Below are positions 1 to 12,206 of a stretch of DNA of 64,000 nt, in pieces. How positions within the stretch are numbered: position 1 is the first letter of the stretch; every line of letters begins with the position of its first letter. The notes beneath the pieces were generated by a model that was not told where the DNA came from, ran no database searches, and saw only the letters and a program-made list of their open reading frames with translations. The DNA is taken from the NCBI GenBank assembly GCA_945643635.1, contig CALZFC010000097.1, positions 981,501 through 1,045,500 on the forward strand. The letters are read 5' to 3'. Position numbers and translations under genes: made by a program. Source of the stretch: Allodiplogaster sudhausi (Eukaryota > Nematoda > Chromadorea > Rhabditida > Diplogasteridae).

Positions 1-3000
1 TTCACAGGAGGAAATAAAGCTCCTCACGTCGGAACACTGCTTAGTATTCCATCACCCAATATTGTTGAGGCATTCCAGGGGCCTGAACATGTCCCTTTCA
101 ATACCACTCCTACCATGTCGGTGCTGACCGCTGAACTTCCACACGAACCCCTTCACATGGGCACAATTGAAGCAAACGGTACATCAACATCTTCGAAGAG
201 TGACAAAATGTCTAATCAAGAGCAACATCCTAACTTGCCGTCGGCATCTACTCATCCAATACCTGAAAAGCACATCATGAAGGAAACAATGCTCGAAAGA
301 CCTACACATAGTCAGCCAGCAGTAAATAATAACAAGTCGCAAACAGCGCCTGAATCGGAAAGGAAGCCAACCGTTATCAACCAGCCCTCACTAATGCTAT
401 CATCCCATGAGAAAACTGGTTTAACGCAGCATCCAACATCAGGTCTAGATCATCCTGAACAGGCGACAGGAAAACCTAAGGTTTCCTCGTCGAATTCGCG
501 CGAAGAACCAATGCGCATCTCAACTACGTCGGAAGGATCTTCAGAAGAATCAGCTGAGCAATCACTTGAACGGAACACCATTGCGCCAGAACCATCAATC
601 TCCGTTTTGGAGCATCTACCATCCCTACCAGGTTCAAATTCGCCAAATAAACCCCAGAGTCCAGTCAAGCCTGAACCAGCACAAATTCCATCAGGAGGCA
701 GCTCTTCAACGAAACCGGAACAAACATCACCTGAACCGCATCTTGCTGGAGCATCTTCAGAAAGGTCATCGGAGGAACCATCGGAGGAATCAAGAGGGTC
801 AATCTCAAAAGGCAAGCCAATCAACCCGCTGTCCGTTCCAACTACACCACTGCAATCTGCAAATGGCCACGCAACGACAAGCGTACCTCACTTTGTTCCC
901 TCAACTGACTTCAAACAAATTTCAGAGAGTCCACATTTTTCACCACCAACCTCGCATGCAATTGTACCGTCAATTCCATCTGAAAATAAGCCAAACAAAT
1001 CACCAAAGCACGGAAATATCCCCGATTCATCTGTTCGCCAGCCATCAGTTCAAAGCCCAGAACATTCACCTGCAGTGCCAACACCAGAATCCGGATCGCC
1101 AAATGAAGAAAACTCTGCTCTCCACGGCGAAAAGAAGCAGCCAAACGTCACGTCTCCAAAAAATGAAACGGTGCCGTCTCGTCCGACTGAAATCACATCG
1201 AATGAAATCCCAGAAGCACATTCGCGAGCAGGGTCTGTTACCGAACCGCTGCTTCCCAGTACACGACAACGTCATAACGAACACGACAACATCCCCAGCA
1301 CTGAAAAACAAACAATTACGGAGCATCCAATAGGGTCTTCCACCACCCCAGAACAAGGAACCGTGCTCTCCAAAGAAGTCGTCCCATCTACTGGACCATC
1401 GGAAGGCGAGTCCGCTATCCCAGGTTCACCTGTTCCAATGCCAAGTCCTACAGCGGCAAAGGCAGACATTGTATCGCCTAACAAAGAGAGCATCACGTCC
1501 AAAACTGAAGAATCACCTGTTCCAGTGCAGCCAATTGCCACATCCATTTCTCCGGAAAAGGGACATTCTAGTTCCGATGATGATCAATTCAACGGAACCC
1601 CAGCGATACCCCTTAAGGGCTCGACATTTTCTCAACAGTCGGTGCCTAGTCCTTCACCCAATTCTGAGGCGACAACTGAGCCCCGTGTCACCCCTAACAG
1701 CCGGCAACAGAAAATTCCTCCCATCAACATTGCTGCGGGACCGTCAACAGGGTCTAATCCTACACAAATACCATCAAGCGAAACTCCAGAAGCACCATCG
1801 AAAGGCAAGTTAATCTTAGAAAACGGCACCCACGAACCTTCTGTATCTCCTTTGTCCGTTCCCAGTGCACCACACTCACCTGACGCAGAGCAACCAGGCA
1901 CCGCCTCGCCGTCCAAACCCCAGATTGCTCCCAATCTTATGCCACTACAAGTTGCAGAGGTTCCTGTGAGAACTACTTCAAAGGCACCAAATACAACGAC
2001 GCCTTCTCATCTGACGCAAATTTCATCTATTGTAACCGCAGAAGTACCGTTGAAGGGTACTGAATCATCTGCACCCCAGCTGACCATCCCCATCGTACCA
2101 CACTCACCTGAAGCGTCAAAACCGGGTATTGAATCTCAAACTGAACCCCGAGTGACTCCCAGCAATGGACCACTGCAAATTGCACATATTCCTCTCATTA
2201 GTGATGCGAAAGAAACTAATGCAGCATCGCCGACTCGTCAAACACAAACTCCATCAAGTAAGACCCCAGTGGCACCATCGAAAGACAATTCTGTAAAGGA
2301 AAGCACTCCTGAATCACCGGTATCTCAAGTACATAATCTCAGCGCACCAAAGTTACCAGCAGCGGCGACACCAAGCATTCTTTCGCCAACAGAACCCAAC
2401 GTGCCAAAGAAGATTCCAGAGCATCATCTCAGCACGGCCGCGGATGCATCTAATCCAACAGCGCCGTCACATCCCCTGAAAATTTCATCTAGTGGAACCG
2501 AAGAAGCACCGTCGAAAACCAAGCCATTCCTGGAAGACATCCCTGGATCACCGCTATCTCAATTACCAGTTCCCAGTGCACCCCATTCTCCTGAAGCGGC
2601 GAAACCAGATATTTTACCGCAAACTGAACCACGTGTGAATCCCAACAATGGATCACTGCCAAGTCCACATGCTCCTGTCCGTACTGATGCAGAGAAATCA
2701 AATGCAACACCGGCAACTCGTCTCACGCCAATTCCATCTAGTGGAACCCACATGACAGAATTTAAAGGCCAGTCATTCCCGGAAAGCATCCCTGGATCAC
2801 CGCTATCTGAATTGCCTGTTCCCAGCGCACCCCATTTTCCTGAAGCGGCGAAATCAGATATTGTACCGCAAACTGAACCACGTGTGAATCCCAACAATGG
2901 ATCACAGCCAATTCCACATGCTCCTGTCCGTACTAATGCAGAGAAATCAAATGCAACACGGCCAACTCAGCCCACGCCAATCCCATCTAGTGGAACCCAC

Positions 3001-6000
3001 ATGACAAAATTTAAAGGCCAATCATTCCCGGAACGCATCCCTGAATCCCCGCTATTTCAATTGCCTCTTCCGAGCGCACCCCATTCTTCTGAAGCAGCGA
3101 GACCAGGGAAAGTAGCGCAAACTGAACCCCGTGTGACTCCCAACAATGGATCACAGCCAAGTACACATGCTCCTGTCCGCAATGATGCAGAGAAATCAAA
3201 TGCAACACCGCCAACTCGTCCCACGCCAATCCCATCTAGTGGAACCCACATGACAGAATTTAAGATCCAGTCATTTCCGGAAAGCATCCCTGGATCACCG
3301 CTACCTCAATTACCTGTTCCAAGCACCCCCAATTCTATTGAAGCAGCGAAACCAGGGATTGTAGCGCAAACTGAACCCCGTGTGACTCCCAACAATGGAT
3401 CACAACCAAGTCCACATACCCCTGTCCGTACTGCTGCAGAGCAACCAAATTCAACACCGCCAACTCATCCAACGCCAATTCCATCTATTGGAAACCACAT
3501 GACAGAATTTAAAGGCCAGTCATTCCCGGAAAACATCCCTGGATCACCGTTATCTCAATTGCCTGTTCCAAGCACCCCCAATTCTCCTGAAGCAGCGAAA
3601 CCAGGGATTGTAGCGCAAACTGAACCCCGTGTGACTCCCAACAATGGATCACAACCAAGTCCACATGCCCCTGTCCGTACTGCTGCAGAGCAACCAAATT
3701 CAACACCGCCAACTCATCCAACGCCAATTCCATCTATTGGAAACCACATGACAGAATTTAAAGGCCTGTCATTCCCGGAAAACATCCCTGGATCACCGTT
3801 ATCTCAATTGTCTGTTCCCAGCTCACCCCATTCTCCCGAATCCACGAAACTAGATATTGTACCGCAAACTGAACCACGTGTGACTCCCAACAATGGGCCA
3901 CAACATATTACTGTAGCAGCGCCTGATTCGACTGTTCGTCCCTCGCAAAATGCATCAAATGGAATACCAGAGGCACCACCGAACGGTAAGTCTTTACGGG
4001 AAGGCACTCCAGGATCATCTCCATCTCAAGTTACTGCTCCCAGTGCGGCGCACATACCTGAAGAGGCGAAACAAGACTTTGTATCGCCAGGTCAACCTCA
4101 GGACATTCCGAACGTTGAATCGAAGATAACACCAGAACGTCCTGCCGTTATTCCTGGAATAATATCCTCTCAACTGACTCAAAGTTCGTTCAGCGGAAAC
4201 ACAGGGGCACCATCGAATTTAAATTCAACCCCTGACAGTATGCCAGGATCTTTTGTTCCCCAGCCATCCGTTCCCAGCCCAACACCCTGGACTGAAACGG
4301 GAAACTCAGATAGATTATCGGCAAACGCTCCTAACACTGAACAAAAGCATGTCCAAGCAATTCCTGTAGCTTCATCCGATAGCATGCCGCATCGGATCAA
4401 AGAAACAAAAGCGGAAAACGAGTCTGTTTCTCCCGACTCTTCTCCTCATCAACCGAATGTTCTTATTCCGACACACTTGCTCGAACCTGTAACATCAAGC
4501 ACTGTAATACCAACCGATTCACACATAACACCCAATACTAAACTAAATCATATCACAGAGACTCCAGGAGTTTCGGCAGTGGAGCCACCACACACTCCCG
4601 TAAAGTCTGAGCGCCCTCAACTCACATCAGATAGAACCCCTGTTGCGGAATCAAAGCACGACTCCGCGGTCCCTGCGTCATCTGTTTCCCAATCGTCTGG
4701 TTTCGGTCCAAATCACTCTTCGGAAGCTGCAACACCAGGCACAATTTCTTCTAATGAACATAACATCACACCTAACATAATACAAGAGCAGACAAGCGTG
4801 ATTCAAGCCGCCTCAACAACTGCGATACCGCCACATGAAGATATCCCATCACGTCAAAATGAAATTCCAGAAGTTCTATCGAACGCAGGGCGCCCCACGC
4901 TCCCAGCATCACCTATTCCCAAGCAACCCGTTCCCAGTAAAACGCATTTACCTGCACTAGAATCTCCATTCACTATAACGGCAAAAGAACCACACTTTAC
5001 GCCCAATACTCCACTAAACACCATCCCAGAGTCTCAAGCCGCCACCCAAGCAACTCAGCCACAGTTAACCATGCCGCCAAGTTCCACTGAAGCCAAATTC
5101 AATGGACTCCTACCGTCAGCGACGAAAGGCGAATTAACTGATCCCGGTTCTTCTGTTCCTAGGACTTCCGAGTCCCATCCGTCAAATGCAACATTACCGC
5201 CAAGGCCGATGGAAGGTTCTTCACACAACAAATCATCTGATGGCCATGTTCACATGCCCAGCACATCTGGTCAACCTGTTCCTTTAAAAGCAAGTTTGGA
5301 AACAACTCCAAAGTCAGCTTCAGATTCGCCCGCTGAACTTTCCGGGACATTAAAACCGCAAGGTCCTATAGATAAATTGTCGATTGCACCAACAATCGGA
5401 GAATCGAGCATTGCGACAATTCCTAATCTTTCGCACCCATCTTCTACCCCCACAGGTACTGAACAGCATCGCGAATCACAACATTTGGATCATATTCCAG
5501 TCGGACCCTCCTCTTCCTTCCCTGCATCAACACCATTCACACCCAGACCCACAGAGGATTCTTTACAAGGATTATTGAAGAATTTGTCCCATGACAGTGG
5601 TAACTTACAGCAAGCTTCTGTTCATAATGCAACCCATTCGGCTTCAAAGATAACATCAGGCACAGCACCACAATCAGCAGCACCAAACGAACCCAGTATG
5701 GAGAAAACGCTAAGTCCACTTCCATCTCCTGCTGACATACAGAAACCTTTTAATGAAACAGTACATCTGCCACCAGGAGCAAACAATGCAGAAAAATCTA
5801 ACAGCTCGCCAGAATCATCTCACAGACAGGTAATGAATTTCGATGCACAACTTTCCAATTCACGCGCAAGCCCCAGAAAAGTCCAGCTGATGCCGTTACC
5901 GAAACAAGAATCAAATATGAAGCCCGCGCATTTACTTAGTACTTTACTTCCCAAGGAAAAAGTACAAGAAGCACCAAGTGATGCACCTTCATTCCACACA

Positions 6001-9000
6001 CCGCCAGCCCAACAAAGAAATACTTCTACGGCTGCTACCCACACTCATCTTCTTCATGAAGCCCCTTCTGCTGCACCTGGAAGTTCTCCTTCCGAAATAA
6101 ACGCCTCAGACCAACATTCTCCAGAAAAAATATCATCCATTCAACACATGCAAGAAGTCCAACTGGCGTCATCCAAAAGTTCAGACCATTTGAAACCTGC
6201 CGACAGTCTGCCTAGTAATACAGTTGAGCCAGCCCATGAGAGATTCTCAGCGCAACCGCCCGATAGCAGAAATGTCGCCGAAAGACTCCAAAGTATTGCA
6301 CTTCCTGAATTATCGACTAGTTCCTCACCTGGTCAGGTGCCTGCTGGAAATTCATCGCCATCACGCGAAAATGACAGCCAACAAAATCTCCTATTCGCGG
6401 AACAACCACCGCTACCAAGTAGTGTTCACGATGGTAAATTGATTAAGAATTCACTGCTGATAAACGCATCGCTCCCATCTCGTCCAAGCCACCAAACAAT
6501 AGAGTCTAACAACACAACAACAATCACTGCACCTCCCAACGAAGGAACTGACCCTATTTTCCCTCACTCCGACTCACTGGAAAATGCCCAAGCACCACTA
6601 CCGCAAATGTCTCTTAAATCAACAGCTCAATCTCCAGAACCATTGCAAACGTCAAAAGCTCCACTTGGTCCTATTCACCTAGCGCCTAACGCAAATAACC
6701 TGCAAGTAGCACACACACCTGCTGCACGAGTTCCACTCCCTTCCGATAGGATTTCAAAGCTACCATTTAGCGAGCAATCGGACCAGAAAACGCCACCTCA
6801 AGAACCCAAAGGTCCTCAACCTCTAAACAGCCAGCGTACTCATCAAGGTGGTATTTTGCTTATCGGTCCAATAATTATTACGGACCAGGGACCATCGCAA
6901 GTACTTCAACCGGATGAGGACTTGTCTAGGAATGCACCGTCGAAGCCGCTTCAAAATCCTTTCGTGCCGCTTCCCACGAAAGATCAAACATTGAGCACCC
7001 CTTCAACGATTACCTTTGACACTTCTCAAAGGCCATCACCAAAGGAAATACTAGATAATGCTGGAAGGCAGCAGAATCAGAGAACAAATGTGATATCACC
7101 GATATCGTCAGGAGATGTTTCGAATATAACACGCATGCTTGTCCCACCACCACTAGCAACGCCACATGACACTTTAAAGAGTGTTGAACATCTGCCTACT
7201 AGCACTTTTCCGATGGAGCCGCTGCCTTCAGGCAAGTTATTTCCGAACGTTGAAATGCTAACCCTGCAGCACATTAGTAAACCACCAAGCCTTGATACAT
7301 CAGATCACAAAGATGAAAGAATGTCTGAGTCCCTGCCAACCGAAATAACTTTTGTGAAATTGGACAATAACTCGTTTCCTGAACAAGGAAGGATTGAAGA
7401 TCATGTACCTTTATTACCTATCATAACTGGTGCGTCCATGCCATCACTTGAGCCAACAACACCACTAAGTTCTCACACCTCAACTTCTAACAATACTCCT
7501 ATCATCACCACAGCACAAAATGCCACAACTATACGAGTACCGATCGGGCCATTGGACATTCCTGCACAACAGCCGCGTGAATCATCGAATCATATTCTAA
7601 GTACTGTTCAAAAGGTTCCAGACATGGCTCATAGAGTAACCACGCATTTCGAAAGAAATATCATCCCAGAGACGGTGCCATTTGAAGAACGTCCTGGAGG
7701 TGGGATAGAGGCTGGTCCCCGGCCATTATTTACCACTCCTGTTTCAAGCGAGAGACAGCCGCTCTCTAATGCTCTTCCACATAGGACTCCATCGATTCTT
7801 CGACCTGAGTTTCCCAACCACTCCTTCAGCCCAGAAGAAGAGCGGCAGAAGCCATTTTCACAACCTGGTTTTACAATCCAAGCAATTCCTGGATTCCCAC
7901 TTAAAGCTGGCAAAGAGGAAACCCATCTTTCACATTTTCCATTTCACAACGCGACTACCACAGATACTCTGTTACGACGTGCTAATGATACAAACACAGC
8001 AAGCTTTCCTGACATTTCCCGAGAACAACCTGGCACGCACGACACAAACCCACTTCTGCCACATGAAACGACACCGCAACACATCCTGAACACCCCCACT
8101 TCTCTGGTAAACGCAACTGCACCTCTTACTCCACTGACTAAACCATCTTCACTTGTACACCCCCAACCAGGTCAAAGCCATTTTTTGTGTAGTGAGGGAA
8201 AATTCAAAAAAATTTAACACAATCTAATCATTTCATTTTAGACACCTCGTCATCACCGTCTCCTACAAGAATTGCAGAAAAAACAGCTGAATCAAGTCCA
8301 AAATGTGGGTGTATTCTTTTCATCTTGGATACATAATAACTGACAAAATATAACTTTACGCTTATAGTGACTTTTGAGACCTAAATATATGAAACTATAT
8401 CTCCGGTCAAATACGAAATTTGCAGCTCCGTCGACGACTAACACAATACCCGCGCTCGCCAACGCACAAGCAGCAGGTTTGTAGCTGTTTTTTAACCAAT
8501 ATATAAAATTTCAACTTCATATTAGTTTTGGCTACCATCTTGGTAATTCTTAAAGAAATGTGGCAACTTCATTGAGTAACACTGGAACCTTTTCAGCGAA
8601 TGCAACCGAACACAATCCAATAGAAAATACGTCGAAAAATACAGGTCGGCCAAAATGACATTCGTATAGATAAATACATAATATTTGCGCTTTTGCAAAC
8701 TGGGCATTTTGCAGTCAAATTTTACATACATATGTACGTATGTACATATTCATAAGTGTGGTTGTAAATGTTTGATGATGGTCAAAAAGTGATAACGTAT
8801 TTAGAATCGTCAAACTTGTCTCCGACTAACATAACGAGTCCCGATGCATCCACTCCATCTACGGAAGCTTCAGATGGGCCAGCACAGTCACGAGTATGAA
8901 CCCACTATTCCCATTCTCTCTCTCTCACTCACTCTCTCTCCTTCTGTCTCTCATCACCGTCTCTCTTAGTCTACCTCTCCCGCTTGCCATCTTACAACCA

Positions 9001-10160
9001 AGTTTCTTCTCGTATTCCAATGTGAATGCGAAAACGCAATTCCTATAATAAGATCATATTCTTTTCAGGAATCCGACGACTCGAAGATGACATTCGGAGT
9101 TAGCTTTCAAAGAATATTTCTTTCTTAACATTAGATTCAGCTATTTGATGGAGTCCTATGTGGAAGAGCATTAGAGACGACGTCGCCATAAGAAAAAAGA
9201 ATGTTTGCTTAGGAAGCCGAAAGAGACGCGGACGAGTTGAATGAGTTCGGATTAGATGGCTGCTACCGAACGGAGAAGGGTGCGTTATTATGCTACTTGT
9301 CTTGTTCTAGTTTTCATGGCCCTTGAATTGGCACCTGTAGTGACGTGGTAGTACTGTAGATTCTCGGTTCTATGTGTGTAGAGACGAGTGGATACCACAG
9401 CTCGCCCTGGAGATGATGGATATTGCCTATAATATCTCATAAAGATGGCCTCAATTAGCCCATTATTGCTTCGTGAATTTCTCGCTCTGTCTGTCTCACT
9501 TTCTTTCACGGTCTCTCCTACTCATCTCAGGGTTCGCATGCTGCAACAAGCGTCTAGAAGAGCTCATGGAAAACACGCTGGCAGCCAAGCTGGAAGAGGG
9601 CCGCAGCAAGTGCAACTTTATCCATTTCGCTGACGCGGTTCAGGTACAAGATTTTTTTCCACTTCGCTGACTCAGTTCAGGTTTAACTCTTCACTTTTCG
9701 ATTGTCATTCATATTTTGAGCGGCGTTCCCAACAGCGACAATTTGTAATATTTTAACTCTCGCTCCTTTGTCTAAGCCTCCCTGTCACTTGCACAGAAAG
9801 CGGCCGAAAACGAGTTTGGCCGCTCTTTCGAGACCATCGCGTCGCCCACCGACTTTGGCATGCTCGGCCAGTTCGGCAATGATCTCATGTGCAAGACACT
9901 CGTTGGCAATCGGTTAGGCGGAGAGAGATCGGAACGAGATAGAAAGCGAGAGAGACAGAGAGAGAGAGAGGGAGGGAGAGAGCGAGAGAGAGAGAGAGAG
10001 AGAGAGAGTGCGGGACAAAGAGAGAACAAGAGAGCGAGAGAGAGAGACAGAGACAGAGAGAGAGAGAGAGAGGGAAAGAAAGAGACAGGGAGTGAGTGAA
10101 CGGCACTAATTGTAAGGGAGAGGGGAAAGGGAGGGACAAAGAGAGGGAAATAAAGGGACA

Positions 10161-10214
<54 letters not shown>

Positions 10215-11129
10215 ATAGCTCCTCTCACAAGGGAATGGTCTTGGCTTCCCCTGAGGTTATGAGATGAGCTATATACCATTCGAAAGCTCTTGATGAGTAG
10301 ATAACGAATATGATAATAATTTCCCGAACGAATTCTGTTTTCCTTATATTCTCGGAAAACCGGCTTAAATTAACAGTTTCACGACATTTGTTAACTTTTC
10401 TCGACTCTAAAATTGATTTATATGTGAACGTAGGCCATGTAAAGCCTATTAATACACTTTCTGATAATTTTTGGAGCAAAAAATTTTTTAGGCCATTTTT
10501 CACCAAAGGGTAAAAAATTCTCAGTTTTGTATGGACCTAAAGCAACTTTTTTTATGCCGATTTTTGAGTTTTAAGCCACTATTTCCTCATTTTCAAGTCG
10601 TTTTCAACATAAAAATAATATTGGGCATATTATATTTCGCTGTAAAATGTTCATTTTTTCAAAAACGTTCATCTGTGTCAGAAAGTTCATGTTATTGCCA
10701 TAAACAGCTCTGGATACATTATTTCCACCTGAATCTTGTTTGCTATTAAAGAGCAACTCGGTTACAATCCGTATAAAAAAACCCCGTTCGATTTCTCAAC
10801 TTTTGCGGCTGCAAACGTATGATTTAAAAATTAGAGGCGAAATCGTCAATTCCTCGACGCCACCATTTTTCAAAAATCCGATCGTTAAATAAAATTCGTT
10901 CGGGAAATTTTATTATCATATTCGTTATCTACTCATCAAGAGCTTTCGAATGGTATATAGCTCATCTCATAACCTCGGGGGAAGCCGAGACCATTCCCTT
11001 GTCAGGTTCGTGATGGCCTTCGCCACTCCCGTGCCCTACCACCCGACCGAGCAGCGCGTCCTCACTCCGGCAGAGCTGGCCTCCCTCCCAAATGCTCCCG
11101 TTGTCAATGACATCGCTTCCATTGGATAG
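1..11129 (+). CDS. Giant Pro/Ser/Thr-rich protein with C-terminal Ground-like domain (5' end outside window)
   Basis: Exons: 1-8191 (open at the window edge), 8242-8304, 8426-8476, 8805-8893, 9069-9098, 9175-9202, 9256-9279, 9531-9643, 9797-9912, 11006-11129. All phases agree, giving at least 2942 residues. Residues 1 to about 2800 are low-complexity, rich in Pro, Ser, Thr, Asn and His, almost free of Cys, and contain 83-residue repeats. A basic run RRRRHKKK (about 2809-2816) resembles a proprotein convertase site. It is followed by a Cys-containing domain with GCYRTEKGFACCNKRLEELM, then AENEFGRSFETIASPTDFG, and then LMCKTLVGNRFVMAFATPV. This is the pattern of the nematode Ground-like family (hedgehog-related, secreted, usually epidermal or cuticular). 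Known Ground-like proteins are generally a few hundred residues, so the length is exceptional. The signal peptide and start lie upstream and are not seen. The domain call is from motif memory; the role is inferred. Confidence 0.8.
2492..3985 (+). repeat. 83-residue coding tandem repeat, six units of 249 bp
   Basis: Units begin at 2492, 2741, 2990, 3239, 3488 and 3737 with an exact 249-bp period, so the reading frame is kept. Each unit has a GTHMTEFKGQSFPE-like segment, then IPGSPLSQLPVPS, then QTEPRVTPNNGS. The 3488 and 3737 units are nearly identical, and the last unit degenerates after about 3900. More diverged relatives of the unit extend back to about 1750. Confidence 0.9.
9938..10211 (+). 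repeat. (GA)n-rich simple repeat in last intron of the Ground-like gene
   Basis: Interrupted GA dinucleotide tract with GGGA and GACA interruptions. It is intronic, lying between the exon ending at 9912 and the inverted-repeat element starting at 10227. Open frames across it are simple-repeat translations. Confidence 0.9.
10227..11002. mobile_element. Non-autonomous inverted-repeat DNA element (MITE-like), 776 bp
   Basis: Terminal inverted repeats of about 108-110 bp, at 10227-10334 and 10893-11002, match with only a handful of differences and begin ACAAGGGAATGGTC. The roughly 560-bp interior has no protein-like frame, so mobility would need proteins supplied elsewhere. No clear target-site duplication is seen (flanks CTC and CAG), so the superfamily is undetermined. 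The right end lies immediately before the acceptor of the gene's last exon. Confidence 0.85.
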
Positions 11130-12206
11130 ACCATCTCCAATGCTTTCTCATGTCAATTAATCTCTTTGTCTTGATCTCTTCTAGTTGTGCTTGCTAAAAT
11201 CATATTTTGAAGAAAAAAAAATCAAAGACATATAGCACAAACTGAATCCTCGCCTACCTCTTGCCTATACCATCATCCCACTTACATTAAGACAATTTCC
11301 TGTGTCAACTAATTGTAAGTTAACCCTGCGCCGCAAATGAGAAATACGGGTCAATTTAAGAATTGCTCGACATTATATAATCAATCCGAAATCGCGCTTT
11401 CATTATTTAATATTGAACATAATGTTGTATTTCTAGCACAATAAAAATAATATTTCTTATTCAGCGCAGGAAAGGCACACCTGAGACAATTGAAACGGAA
11501 ACAGCGAAGACTCAAAAGAAAATCACAACAAATTGACGAAGGAAAATTATTAACTGTTATCAGGAGGTCACATAAAAGGAATTAGAAAGGACTGAAATTG
11601 GTTTCAACATTTTGCTGGGAAAAAACCTTGCCATCAAAGGTAGAGCAAGGCGACTTCAGCGGGGATGGTGCTACAAATCTGATGGTGAGAAGTAATGGCA
11701 ATTTCTTAAACAGATACAAACACTGACTGCTATCAGCTAAAGCTAACGGGCCCAATAGATCCAGGTAATCTAGAATGGATAAGATCCCTAGAAACATTTT
11801 GTGGCCATGTCTACGGCTAATCACAAGAAGTAGATCAATCTCATATTCCTAAAAACAAACATTCTTAAGAATGAAGCCTGATGACATGAGCTTTCCCCTA
11901 GGCTCTATAAAAAAGCGCGTGGAAGTAGTCATGATGGCCCTCCTAGAAATAACGGAAAAGCGAGTTGAAACCCGCGTAATGATAACCAAGCAACCAGCCA
12001 CTCCGTTTGGCAGGATGCTACAAAGACCGGACGATTCTTCTAGTACTTCTTATATCATATAGTCTACAACGTGACCAAGTTCCCTTATCAAAGTCGCTCT
12101 AATATAAACCTTTCCGAACTCAATTAATGGAAAACTTGGTAAATAACTGTATACTGTAGTAAAGTAATAAACGCCGTACTGTAGATGTGGCGGGAAACTC
12201 TAACAT
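11130..12206. other. Convergent intergenic region, no gene seen
   Basis: Lies between the stop of the plus-strand Ground-like gene and the stop of the minus-strand ABC gene. It is AT-rich and presumably contains both 3' UTRs. Short open frames lack family-like sequence and coherent splice context. Confidence 0.6.

Noticed and set aside
450..7913. Antisense and alternative-frame open frames within the giant exon
   Set aside because: They mirror the repetitive Pro/Ser/Thr coding strand. The 74-76-residue antisense frames recur with the 249-bp period.
9236..9255. A 20-nt intron giving a longer basic exon 9175-9235
   Set aside because: Phase would fit, but 20 nt is too short for nematode splicing. 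The donor at 9203 gives a 53-nt intron and the same phase.
9258..9353. A short ATG-started frame beginning MAATERRR
   Set aside because: Its first bases are explained in another frame by the in-phase micro-exon 9256-9279 of the Ground-like gene.
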